From Streptomyces sp. NBC_00259 (lineage in GTDB: Bacteria > Actinomycetota > Actinomycetes > Streptomycetales > Streptomycetaceae), in contig NZ_CP108080.1 in the NCBI RefSeq assembly GCF_036181745.1, positions 4,401,001-4,465,000 on the forward strand: 64,000 bases of DNA, written 5' to 3'. A model generated the notes under the pieces. That model worked only from the letters and a program-made list of their open reading frames with translations. It searched no databases and was not told the origin of the DNA. How positions within the stretch are numbered: the first letter of the stretch is position 1; each line of letters starts with the position of its first letter. The translations under genes were made by a program, and so were the position numbers. Below are positions 43,081 to 51,356 of this stretch, one piece after another.

Positions 43081-43611
43081 GGCACCTCCGATCCTGGCAT
43101 GTCCAGAGCCGGACGCGGCGTATGCGCTCCGGCGCGGAGCACATGTCAGCGTCCTGATCGGTGCATCTGTGAGCCCGGGCGGGGGCAGGGGCCGGGCGTG
43201 GCTTCCTGCTCGGGCACAGGCCCAGGCCCGGGCTCGGGCCTGGGGCGCAGGCCGGGCCGGGACCCGCGTCGGGGCGGAGTCGCGGCCCCAGTCGGAGCCC
43301 TCGAGTCGGAGCCCCGGCCGGCGAGGCGCGGCGCCGTACGAACAGCACCGGGACGGCCGCGCCCGACGGCAGAACCACGGCCGCGTCGTACGAGCAGGAG
43401 TGCGAAGGCAGCCGCGCCGACGGTCGCCGAGTGGTTGCTGGTGGTTGCCGGGTGCCCGCGCGTCCCAGCCGCCGGAGAGTCCGGAGAGGTCGCTGTTCAT
43501 GACCGGGGACCGTCCGCATCTGTCCCCGGCTCCACCCGCAGCCGACGGTCACCACCCCCTGCTCTCGTCAGGGGCGACGCTCCTCAAGGTGCCCGAAAAC
43601 AGGAGCACATG
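43081..43611. other. 530-bp GC-rich gap between mutY and a divergent gene
   Basis: No convincing gene is visible. The stretch is low-complexity G+C sequence with a perfect 10-bp hairpin CCCAGGCCCG-GGCT-CGGGCCTGGG at 43221-43244 and several GGGCC/GGCCC repeats around 43180-43330. It should contain the mutY promoter and that of the rightward membrane-protein gene, but no clear hexamers stand out. Confidence 0.5.
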
Positions 43612-44508
43612 ATGATGATCAGTACATTCGGGAACCATGAGCGGCGGGTGGGGCGGGAGTTGCGCTGGTTCTCTCGTACAGTTCGGTACGTGGGATCTCT
43701 GCGCAATCCGGTCGGGCCGCTTCCCTCCTCCATCTACTGGCGACGGAGGGCAGTCGCGCTGGTGCTGCTCGCCCTCCTCGTGCTGCTGATCGCCTGGGCG
43801 GTCAGGTTCGGTGACACCGGCGGGAAGACGAGCGACGACGGCAAGCCGGGCGGCGCGAACCCCGCGCCGTCCATCACGCCGGGGCCCAGCGGCTCGGGCC
43901 CCGCGATCAGTGAACAGCCGGGCGGACGCGACGAGTCGGGAGATTCCGGCGACAGCGACGGCACGGGCGGCGACGACGCCGGTACGGGTACGGACACGGG
44001 CGGCACCGAAGGCGGGAAGAACGGCGACCCGGGCGCGAGCGGTGCGGCGAGCGACGGCGGTACGGGCGCGGCCGAGCAGGTTCCGGCGAGCTCCTCACTG
44101 CCCGTCTGCGCCCCGGGTGCGGTCGAGTTGACGGTGCGCAGCGTGAAGCCCGCGTACGGCCCGGGCCAGAACCCGCAGTTCGAACTCGCCGCGCACAACG
44201 CCTCGTCCGTCGCCTGCAAGGCGGACTTCGGCCCGAAGACGGCGGTGTTGACGGTGTCGGCCATCAGCGACGGCAAGAACGAGAAGGCGTGGTCCTCCAA
44301 GGACTGCCCGAGCGCCGGCGGCACGCTGTTCCTGAAGGTCCCGGCGGGCCGGACCGTGACCCACTCCGTGGACTGGGACCGCCGCAGGAGCAGTCCGCAG
44401 TGCGCGACTCCGCCGGCCGCTCCGGCGGCACCGGGCTCGTATCTGCTGGAGGCCACGTTCCCCGGCACGTCGGTGGCCCCGGCGTCGTTCCGCCTGGAGA
44501 GGGACTAG
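43612..44508 (+). CDS. Membrane-anchored hypothetical protein with Gly/Asp/Ser-rich spacer
   Basis: The ~298-aa protein has one transmembrane helix (AVALVLLALLVLLIAWAVRF). A ~95-residue Gly/Asp/Ser/Thr-rich disordered spacer follows, then an Ig-like extracytoplasmic domain (VCAPGAVELTVRSVKPAYGPGQNPQFELAAHNASSVACKADFG, CPSAGGTLFLKVPAGRTVTHSVDWDRRR, YLLEATFPGTSVAPASFRLE) with four Cys that could make two disulfides. Function is unknown. ATG 43612 has AGGAG six bases upstream. GTG 43690, seven bases after TACAGT, is a leaderless alternative closer to the helix. Confidence 0.75.
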   Translation: MMISTFGNHERRVGRELRWFSRTVRYVGSLRNPVGPLPSSIYWRRRAVALVLLALLVLLIAWAVRFGDTGGKTSDDGKPGGANPAPSITPGPSGSGPAISEQPGGRDESGDSGDSDGTGGDDAGTGTDTGGTEGGKNGDPGASGAASDGGTGAAEQVPASSSLPVCAPGAVELTVRSVKPAYGPGQNPQFELAAHNASSVACKADFGPKTAVLTVSAISDGKNEKAWSSKDCPSAGGTLFLKVPAGRTVTHSVDWDRRRSSPQCATPPAAPAAPGSYLLEATFPGTSVAPASFRLERD

Positions 44509-44644
44509 GGGCCTTCCGGATCGGGCCCGAGTGGCCGGTCCAGCCTCGGTCCGGTCCCGCTTCGGGCCCGGACATCGGCTTCGTCCGTGCGGTGCCGGAC
44601 GGTCGGCCCCGTACGTCCGGCACCCGGCGGTCGGCCTCGGACGC

Positions 44645-44687
44645 CGGACCTCGGAAGTCCGACCTCTGACGTCGGACCTCCGACGTC
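44645..44687. terminator. Inverted-repeat cluster between convergent genes
   Basis: Hairpins CGGAC-N7-GTCCG (from 44645) and a perfect GACGTCGGA-CC-TCCGACGTC (44668-44687) lie just before the disA stop, between convergent genes. There is no T tract, so the termination role is tentative. Confidence 0.4.
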
Positions 44688-44692
44688 CGGCG

Positions 44693-45826
44693 TCAGACGT
44701 AACGCTCCAGGATTGACGATTCCGCAAGGCGCGACAGCCCCTCGCGGACGCTGCGGGCCCGCGCTTCGCCCACGCCGTCGACCGTCTGGAGGTCGTCGAC
44801 GCTGGCGGCGAGGAGCTTCTGCAGGCCGCCGAAGTGCTCCACGAGCCGCTCGATGATCGCTCCGGGCAGGCGGGGCACCTTCGCCAGCAGCCGGTAACCG
44901 CGCGGGGAGACCGCGGAGTCGAGCGTCTCCGGCGAGCCGCTGTATCCCAAGGCGCGGGCCACGATGGGCAGTTCCAGCAGCTCGGCGTGCGTCAGGTCGT
45001 TCAGCTCGGTGAGGGCCTCGTCCACCGTACGGGACCGCTTCGCGGTCGGTTCCGGGACGTAGTCACGGATGACGAGTCCGCGCTCGGGCTCGACCCCGGC
45101 GATCAACTCGTCGAGCTGGAGGGCGAGGAGGCGCCCGTCGGTGCCCAGCTCCACCACGTACTCCGCGATCTCCGTGGCGATGCGGCGCACCATCTCCAGG
45201 CGCTGCGCGACCGCCGTGACATCGCGGACCGTCACCAGGTCCTCGATCTCCAGCGCGGAGAGCGTGCCGGCGACCTCGTCCAGCCGGAGCTTGTAGCGCT
45301 CCAGCGTGGCCAGCGCCTGGTTCGCCCGGGACAGGATCGCCGCGGACTCCTCCAGGACGCGCCGCTCGCCGTCCACGTACAGGGCGATGAGCCGCATCGA
45401 CTGCGAGACGGAGACGACGGGAAAGCCGCACTGCTTGGAGACACGGTCCGCGGTCCGGTGCCGGGTGCCGGTCTCCTCGGTCGGGATGGACGCGTCCGGG
45501 ACCAGCTGCACGCCCGCCCGGTGGATCTTGGTGATGTCCTTGTCGAGGATCAGCGCACCGTCGAGCTTGCACAGTTCACGCAGTCGCGTCGCCGTGAACT
45601 CCACGTCCAGCACGAAGCCGCCCGTGCACATGGATTCGACCGATTTGTCCATTCCCAGGACGATCAGACCGCCCGTGCTGCCCCGAAGAATGCGCTCCAG
45701 GCCGTCACGCAGGGCGGTGCCCGGGGCGACCGCACTGAGCGAGGCGCGCATCAGCGCTTCCGTGCCGGATCCCCCGGGGCCTCCGCCTGACTTTCCGGGT
45801 GCTGAGCCCCGGTCGTTGGCTGCCAC
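44693..45826 (-). CDS. disA: DNA integrity scanning protein, diadenylate cyclase
   Basis: The 377-aa protein makes c-di-AMP from two ATP. The DAC domain shows GGLIVLGMDKSVESMCTGGFVLDVEFTATRLRELCKLDGALILDKDITKIHRAGVQLVPD with DGA, then GTRHRTADRVSKQCGFPVVSVSQSM with RHR. A helical linker follows, and then C-terminal helix-hairpin-helix DNA-binding repeats (LLAKVPRLPGAIIERLVEHFGGLQKLLAASVDDLQTVDGVGEARARSVREGL). GTG 45826 is preceded by GGAGGAG. radA lies 113 bp upstream on the same strand, the usual pairing; RadA is a known inhibitor of DisA in Bacillus. Confidence 0.96.
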   Translation of the reverse strand: MAANDRGSAPGKSGGGPGGSGTEALMRASLSAVAPGTALRDGLERILRGSTGGLIVLGMDKSVESMCTGGFVLDVEFTATRLRELCKLDGALILDKDITKIHRAGVQLVPDASIPTEETGTRHRTADRVSKQCGFPVVSVSQSMRLIALYVDGERRVLEESAAILSRANQALATLERYKLRLDEVAGTLSALEIEDLVTVRDVTAVAQRLEMVRRIATEIAEYVVELGTDGRLLALQLDELIAGVEPERGLVIRDYVPEPTAKRSRTVDEALTELNDLTHAELLELPIVARALGYSGSPETLDSAVSPRGYRLLAKVPRLPGAIIERLVEHFGGLQKLLAASVDDLQTVDGVGEARARSVREGLSRLAESSILERYV

Positions 45827-45939
45827 TGCACTCCTCCGGCTCGTACGGACGGGCGAGACCAGGGCAAAGTCTAGCGACCCCGGCCAGGCCCGGGCGGCGT
45901 CGCGGGCCGATGACCATCGGCCCGGCCCGGCCCGGTCGG

Positions 45940-47349
45940 CTAGCGGCGGACTTCCTCACCCCGTGGGGCCTCTGCCCTGCGCCCCCGTGGGAGCACCCGC
46001 AATGCGTCCCCGATGTCGGCGACTTCCGTGACCTTCATACCAGGCGGGACCTTGCCCGGATCGGACGGGACCAGGGCGTGCGTGAAGCCCAGACGGTGCG
46101 CCTCGGACAGCCGGCGCTGAACGCCCGTGACCCGTCTCACCTCGCCCGCGAGGCCCACCTCGCCGATCGCCACCAGGTTCTTCGGGAGCGGGGTGTCACT
46201 GGCGGCGGACGCCAGCGCGAGCGCGATCGCGAGGTCCGCCGCGGGCTCGGAGAGCTTCACCCCGCCGACCGTCGCGCTGTAGATGTCCCGCTTGCCCAGG
46301 GCGCTGATCCGGCCCCGCTGCTCCAGCACGGCCAGCATCATCGACACCCGGGAGGTCTCCAGGCCCGAGGTCGTGCGCCGGGGCGAGGGGATCTGCGAGT
46401 CGACGGTCAGCGCCTGCACCTCGGCGACCAGCGGACGGCGGCCCTCCAGCGTCACCGTCAGGCAGGTGCCCGGGACGGGCTCGGCACGCCGGGTGAGGAA
46501 CAGGCCGCTGGGGTCGGTGAGCCCGGTGATGCCCTCGTCGTGCAGCTCGAAACAGCCGACCTCGTCCGTCGCTCCGTACCGGTTCTTGACGCCCCGCACG
46601 AGCCGCAGCCGGGCATGCCGGTCGCCCTCGAAGTGCAGCACGACATCGACGAGATGCTCCAGCAGCCGCGGACCCGCGATCGCGCCGTCCTTGGTGACGT
46701 GGCCCACCAGCAGCGTGGACATGCCGCGCTCCTTGGAGGCGCGGATCAGCGCGCCCGCGACCTCCCGGACCTGGGCCATCCCGCCGGGCGCCCCGTCGAT
46801 CTCCGGGGAGGCCACGGTCTGGACGGAGTCCAGGACCAGCAGTGAGGGCTTGACCGCGTCGAGGTGGCCGAGGACCGCCGACAGATCGGTCTCGGCGGCG
46901 AGATACAGATGGTCGTTCAGCGCGCTGATCCGGTCGGCGCGCAGCCGGACCTGGCTCGCGGACTCCTCGCCCGTGACGTACAGCGTGCGGTGGTCGTCGC
47001 TCGCCGCCTTCGCCGCCACGTCCAGCAGCAGCGTGGACTTGCCGACGCCCGGCTCGCCCGCGAGCAGCACGACCGCGCCCGGCACCAGCCCACCCCCGAG
47101 CACCCGGTCCAGCTCGGCGACGCCGGTCGTACGCGCGGTGGCCTGCCGGCCGTCGACCTGGCCGATGGGCAGCGCGGCGTTGGTGACGCGACCGACGGCG
47201 GTCGTACGGACGGCGGGCGCCCCGTACTCCTCGACCGTGCCCCAGGCCTGGCACTCGGGGCAGCGGCCGAGCCATTTGGCGGTCGTCCAGCCGCATTCGG
47301 TGCAGCGGTAGGACGGCCTGTCCTTGGCGGTTTTCGTACGGGCAGCCAT
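45940..47349 (-). CDS. radA: DNA repair protein RadA
   Basis: The 469-aa protein has an N-terminal C4 zinc finger (YRCTECGWTTAKWLGRCPECQAWG). Its RecA-like ATPase has Walker A LLAGEPGVGKSTLLLDVA, Walker B SLLVLDSVQTV and the RadA-specific KNRYG (VRGVKNRYGATDEVGCFE). A Lon-like C-terminal domain follows (SEPAADLAIALALASAASDTPLPKNLVAIGEVGLAGEVRRV). It branch-migrates recombination intermediates. ATG 47349 has no ribosome binding site but TACGGT lies seven bases upstream, which suggests a leaderless mRNA. disA follows. Confidence 0.95.
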   Translation of the reverse strand: MAARTKTAKDRPSYRCTECGWTTAKWLGRCPECQAWGTVEEYGAPAVRTTAVGRVTNAALPIGQVDGRQATARTTGVAELDRVLGGGLVPGAVVLLAGEPGVGKSTLLLDVAAKAASDDHRTLYVTGEESASQVRLRADRISALNDHLYLAAETDLSAVLGHLDAVKPSLLVLDSVQTVASPEIDGAPGGMAQVREVAGALIRASKERGMSTLLVGHVTKDGAIAGPRLLEHLVDVVLHFEGDRHARLRLVRGVKNRYGATDEVGCFELHDEGITGLTDPSGLFLTRRAEPVPGTCLTVTLEGRRPLVAEVQALTVDSQIPSPRRTTSGLETSRVSMMLAVLEQRGRISALGKRDIYSATVGGVKLSEPAADLAIALALASAASDTPLPKNLVAIGEVGLAGEVRRVTGVQRRLSEAHRLGFTHALVPSDPGKVPPGMKVTEVADIGDALRVLPRGRRAEAPRGEEVRR

Positions 47350-47561
47350 GCGGGAAACCGTAGCGGCAGGCACTGACAAGACGGTCACGGGTGCCTGGCG
47401 GGACGCCCGCACATGCACGGCGCATAGACCAGGCTGGTAAGCACAGTCACCCGCGCACGGGCAAATGTTCTTGATCTCTTTCGAGGGATACGTTCACCCG
47501 TAAGGATTAAATGTGCTCAAGTGCCGCGAAGGGTGTGCCATCCGCTGCCTACGGTCGCCGG

Positions 47562-49388
47562 GTGATGAGCAGCATGCCGGAGCACCCAGCGCACACCACC
47601 GGCGCACACCGGGCACAGCGCCGTGCACCTCGGCCGACCCTCGGGCAGACCCCGCCCGCGCGTTACGAGGCCCATCTGGACGGGCTGTTCACGTACTGCC
47701 TGTCCGTCCTGTGCGACCACGACGGCGCCACGGCCGTTCTCGGCGAGGTCCTGGCCATCGCCGAGCGACAGCACGGGCGCCGCCCCGGCGACGAGGAGCG
47801 GCAGAAGGCCTGGCTGTACGCACTCGCCCGCTGGGCCTGTCTGCGCGCGCTCAGCGAGCAGCGCAGCCGCAGGCGTCAGACCGGGGGAGCGCACAGCGGC
47901 CGCCCGGCTGCCCGCGCCGGCCGGCCGGGGACGCCTCACGGCCGGGCGGGAGCGCACACCGCCCCGTCGGCGGCCGGAGCGGAACAGACCACGCCCCCGG
48001 TGTCCGCCGAGGCCGCGGAGCGGTACCGCGCGGAGCTCGCCAGGCTCGCCTGGCCCGAGGCCGCCGGCACCACCCCCGAGCAGCGCGAGGCCCTCGAGCT
48101 CGCGGTCCGGCACCAGCTCGGCCCGGCCGAGGTCGCGGCCGTCCTGGGGATGGAGCCGGTCACCGCGCGTGAGCTGCTCTCCTCCGCCGCCTGCGAGGTG
48201 GAACGCACCCGGGCGGCGCTCGCCGTCGTCGAGACCGGCAACTGTCCCGCCGTCGCCCGGCTCACCGGCGACCACCAGGTCCTGCTCTCCGCGACGCTCC
48301 GCCGCGAGCTCGTCCGGCACGTCGACGACTGCCCGCGCTGCCGCCGCGCCGCCGAGCGCGCGGGCGCGTCGGGCCCCTGGCCCGGCTCGACCGTCAGTCC
48401 CGCGGCGCTGCCCCTGGTCGCCGCGCCGCGCTCGGAGGCGTACGTGGCGATGCTGCGGGTCCCGCGGGCGCGTACCGCGGAGCCCCGCTTCGGGCGCGAC
48501 GGCTTCCCCACGGATCCGAAGGACCACGCGGCCCGGCGAGGCCGGCTGCGGGCCCGCGCGGTCACCACCACCGTGGTCGCGACCGTCGTCGCCGCACCCG
48601 TGCTCGCGCTCTGGGCGGCGTACCGGGGCGCCCCGCCGATCGGCGAGGCGCGCGACGGCTCCACGTTCTCCGCGAGCGAGGCGGACGAGACACAGAGCCT
48701 GGACGGCGCCCCCTACGACCACTACGAGAACGCGGGGAACGCGCGCCGGGAGTCCGACCCCCGCTTCGGCGTCGGCGGCCTGCCGAGCCCCGGGACCGGG
48801 GGAGTCACCGTCGAGGTCATCAGCGCGGGCCTCCCGCCGGGCTCCCCGTCCGCGGCCGGCCACGGCCCCGGCCGCCTCACCGTCGAGGCGCAGCCCTACG
48901 GCGACTCCACGATGATCAGCCTCACGGCCTCGGGCGGCGCCCCCGTCTCCTGGTCCCTGTGGACGGACGTGCCCTGGCTCTACGCCAGTCGCACCGCCGG
49001 CACCTTGAAGCCCGGAGAGTCGATCACCGTCTACATCCATGTGAACCACGCGGCGGAACCGGACGGTCCGTGGAGCGCCCGGGTGGGCATCGACCCTGCC
49101 GGAACGGTCCTGCGGATCCAGGGCGACGGGACGCCGCAGACCCCGCCGCCCTCGGAACCCCCGCCGTCGTCCGAGCCGCCGCCGTCGTCCGAGCCTCCGC
49201 CGTCGTCGGAACCCCCGTCTTCCTCGGAGCCCCCGCCGTCGTCCGAGCCTCCGCCGTCCTCGGAACCGCCTCCGTCCTCGTCGGAGCCGCCCTCGTCCTC
49301 GGAGCCTCCTCCGCCCACGGACCCGCCTCCGTCCTCGACGGATCCGTCCGCGACCTCACTGAGCGAGGCCCCGGCGCCGCCCGGCTGA
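47562..49388 (+). CDS. Sigma-like/zinc-finger/TM/BACON fusion protein
   Basis: The ~608-aa protein strings together unusual parts. The N-terminal region resembles ECF sigma region 2 (YEAHLDGLFTYCLSVLCDHDGATAVLGEVLAIAERQ, KAWLYALARWACLRALSEQR) and region 4 (TPEQREALELAVRHQLGPAEVAAVLGMEPVTARELLSSAACEVERTRAAL). Next comes an anti-sigma-like zinc motif (RRELVRHVDDCPRCRRAAERA), one TM helix (VTTTVVATVVAAPVLALWAAY), and a BACON domain (LTVEAQPYGDSTMISLTASGGAPVSWSLWTDVPWLYASRTAGTLKPGESITVYIHVNH). A PPPSSEP-repeat tail ends it. GTG 47562 lies six bases after TACGGT (leaderless). ATG 47511, with AAGGA four bases upstream, is an alternative. Confidence 0.8.
   Translation: MMSSMPEHPAHTTGAHRAQRRAPRPTLGQTPPARYEAHLDGLFTYCLSVLCDHDGATAVLGEVLAIAERQHGRRPGDEERQKAWLYALARWACLRALSEQRSRRRQTGGAHSGRPAARAGRPGTPHGRAGAHTAPSAAGAEQTTPPVSAEAAERYRAELARLAWPEAAGTTPEQREALELAVRHQLGPAEVAAVLGMEPVTARELLSSAACEVERTRAALAVVETGNCPAVARLTGDHQVLLSATLRRELVRHVDDCPRCRRAAERAGASGPWPGSTVSPAALPLVAAPRSEAYVAMLRVPRARTAEPRFGRDGFPTDPKDHAARRGRLRARAVTTTVVATVVAAPVLALWAAYRGAPPIGEARDGSTFSASEADETQSLDGAPYDHYENAGNARRESDPRFGVGGLPSPGTGGVTVEVISAGLPPGSPSAAGHGPGRLTVEAQPYGDSTMISLTASGGAPVSWSLWTDVPWLYASRTAGTLKPGESITVYIHVNHAAEPDGPWSARVGIDPAGTVLRIQGDGTPQTPPPSEPPPSSEPPPSSEPPPSSEPPSSSEPPPSSEPPPSSEPPPSSSEPPSSSEPPPPTDPPPSSTDPSATSLSEAPAPPG
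49141..49340 (+). repeat. Tandem coding repeat of Pro/Ser/Glu tail
   Basis: About 200 bp encode repeated PPPSSEP/PPSSSEP units, with a ~21-bp DNA period built of CCGCCGTC(G/C)TCC and GAG/GAA blocks. The tail may span the cell wall or be prone to length variation by slippage. Confidence 0.85.
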
Positions 49389-49484
49389 CGAAGCGTTTCT
49401 CCCCTCGGCCGCCGCTCGCCGGTCCCCGGCCACCCGCCGTCGGCAGCCCGCCGCGCGGGCCCCGGCCGGCGGGTCCGGGGGCGG

Positions 49485-50360
49485 TTAGGCCGGGTCCGCC
49501 GGATCCGCCGGGTGCGGAGCGACCAGCGGAAGCTGCGAGGCCAGCCGTGCCTCGCACAGCTCCACCAGCACGTCGTACGCCTCCTTGCCCATCAGCTCCG
49601 TCAGCTCGGGCCGGTAGGTCACGTACACCGGCTCGCCCGCGCCGTGCGCCGAGGTCGCCGACGTGCACCACCAGTGCAGGTCATGACCTCCGGGGCCCCA
49701 GCCCCTGCGGTCGTACTCGCCGATCGAGACCTGGAGCACGCGCGTCTCGTCCGGCCGCTCGATCCAGTCGTACGTACGGCGGACCGGCAGCTGCCAGCAC
49801 ACGTCCGGCTTGGTCTCCAGCGGCTCGCGGCCCTCCTTCAGCGCCAGGATGTGCAGCGAGCAGCCCGCGCCGCCCGGGAAGCCCGGCCGGTTCTGGAAGA
49901 TGCAGGAGCCGTCCCAGCGCCGGGTCTGGCGTTCCCCGTCTTCGTCGAGTTCGACCCACCCCGACTCCTTGCCGACCTCATGGAACTGCCACAGCTCGGG
50001 CGTGAGGCGCGCCACATGCCCGGCGACCCGCGCCTCGTCCTCCTCGTCGGAGAAGTGCGCCCCGAGCGTGCAGCAGCCGTCGTCCGCACGGCCGGCCTGG
50101 ATGCCCTGGCAGCCACTGCCGAAGATGCAGGTCCAGCGCGAGGTCAACCAGGTCAGATCACAGCGGAAGACCTGTTCGTCGTCGGCGGGGTCCGGGAACT
50201 CGACCCACGCACGGGGAAAGTCCAGCCCCTTCTCGTCGGGTTCGGCGCGCGAGGAGCGCGCGGAATCCGCGGACGACCGGGCGGGCGGGGTGGGCGGAGA
50301 GCTGACATCCGGCTTCTTCGGCTTGGCTTTGTCCGGCTTCGCCTTTTTCGTCTTTGGCAC
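49485..50360 (-). CDS. Conserved actinobacterial Cys-rich protein, 291 aa
   Basis: After a basic, disordered ~45-residue N-terminus (PKTKKAKPDKAKPKKPDVSS), a globular domain contains many spaced cysteines: FRCDLTWLTSRWTCIFGSGCQGIQAGRADDGCCTLGAHF, then WDGSCIFQNRPGFPGGAGCSLHILAL, VCWQLPVRR and HWWCTSATSAHG. The pattern resembles metal-binding YkgJ/DUF3109-like proteins but I cannot assign a family with certainty. GTG 50360 lies six bases after TACGCT on its strand, suggesting leaderless transcription. It is divergent from the Ppx/GppA gene with only 40 bp between starts. Confidence 0.7.
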   Translation of the reverse strand: MPKTKKAKPDKAKPKKPDVSSPPTPPARSSADSARSSRAEPDEKGLDFPRAWVEFPDPADDEQVFRCDLTWLTSRWTCIFGSGCQGIQAGRADDGCCTLGAHFSDEEDEARVAGHVARLTPELWQFHEVGKESGWVELDEDGERQTRRWDGSCIFQNRPGFPGGAGCSLHILALKEGREPLETKPDVCWQLPVRRTYDWIERPDETRVLQVSIGEYDRRGWGPGGHDLHWWCTSATSAHGAGEPVYVTYRPELTELMGKEAYDVLVELCEARLASQLPLVAPHPADPADPA

Positions 50361-50400
50361 GAGTCAAGCGTATGCGCGTCACCGCAGTAGCGTTCCGTAC

Positions 50401-51333
50401 ATGAGACTCGGAGTCCTCGACGTCGGTTCGAACACAGTGCACCTGCTGGTGGTGGACGCACACCCCGGAGCCCGGCCGCAGCCCGCCCATTCCCACAAGG
50501 CGGAGCTGCGCCTCGCCGAACTGCTCGACGAGAAGGGAGCGATCGGCGCCGACGGCGTCGACCGGCTGATCGCGACCCTCGACGACGCCGTGCAGGCCGC
50601 CGAGGACAAGGGCTGCGAGGACGTCCTCCCCTTCGCGACCTCCGCGATCCGCGAGGCCGCCAACGCCGACGAGGTACTGGCCCGGATCAAGGCCGTCACC
50701 GGCATCGACCTCCAGGTCCTCACCGGCGAGGAGGAGGCCCGTCTCACCTTCCTGGCCGCCCGCCGCTGGTTCGGCTGGTCGGCCGGGAAGCTGCTCGTCC
50801 TGGACATCGGCGGCGGTTCGCTGGAGATCGCGTACGGCATCGACGAGGACCCGGACATCGCCGTCAGCCTGCCGCTCGGTGCCGGGCGGCTGACCGCCGC
50901 GATGCTGCCGGGCGACCCGCCGGAGCCGGACGACGTACGGGCGCTGCGCCGCCACGTACGGGCGCAGATCGCCCGTACGGTCGGTGAGTTCAACCGTTCG
51001 GGGCGTCCCGACCACGTCGTCGCCACGTCCAAGACCTTCAAGCAGCTCGCCCGTATCGCGGGCGCCGCGCGCTCCGCCGAGGGCCTGTACATACAGCGCG
51101 ATCTGAGTCGTACGTCACTGGAGGAGTGGGTCCCCAAGCTCGCCGTGATGACCGCGGCGCAGCGCGCCACGCTGCCCGGAGTCTCCGAGGGCCGTTCCGC
51201 GCAACTGCTGGCAGGAGCCCTGGTCGCGGAGGCCGCGATGGACCTGTTCGGCGTCGACGAGCTGGAGATCTGCCCGTGGGCGCTGCGCGAGGGCGTCATC
51301 CTCCGGCGCCTGGACCACCTCCCCGGCCTCTGA
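50401..51333 (+). CDS. Ppx/GppA-family exopolyphosphatase-like protein
   Basis: The 310-aa ASKHA-fold protein matches Ppx/GppA: LGVLDVGSNTVHLLVVDAHPG (phosphate 1), FATSAIREAANADEVLARIKAVTGIDLQVLTGEEEARLTFLAARRWFG, KLLVLDIGGGSLEIAYG (phosphate 2), SLPLGAGRLTAAML and VATSKTFKQLARIAG. It is a short form lacking the C-terminal HD domain, as in mycobacterial Ppx1/Ppx2. The substrate may be short polyphosphate or (p)ppGpp. ATG 50401 lies seven bases after TAGCGT, consistent with a leaderless mRNA. Confidence 0.9.
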   Translation: MRLGVLDVGSNTVHLLVVDAHPGARPQPAHSHKAELRLAELLDEKGAIGADGVDRLIATLDDAVQAAEDKGCEDVLPFATSAIREAANADEVLARIKAVTGIDLQVLTGEEEARLTFLAARRWFGWSAGKLLVLDIGGGSLEIAYGIDEDPDIAVSLPLGAGRLTAAMLPGDPPEPDDVRALRRHVRAQIARTVGEFNRSGRPDHVVATSKTFKQLARIAGAARSAEGLYIQRDLSRTSLEEWVPKLAVMTAAQRATLPGVSEGRSAQLLAGALVAEAAMDLFGVDELEICPWALREGVILRRLDHLPGL

Positions 51334-51356
51334 TGCGGGCCCGTAATCTGTCCCTC

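Noticed and set aside
42352..43611. N-terminal extension of the membrane protein at 43612 running antisense through mutY
   Set aside because: The extra residues are low-complexity antisense translation of mutY; AGGAG before 43612 marks the real start.
49141..49340. Repeat array that might be an independent element
   Set aside because: It is fully in frame within the BACON protein and encodes a Pro/Ser/Glu tail.
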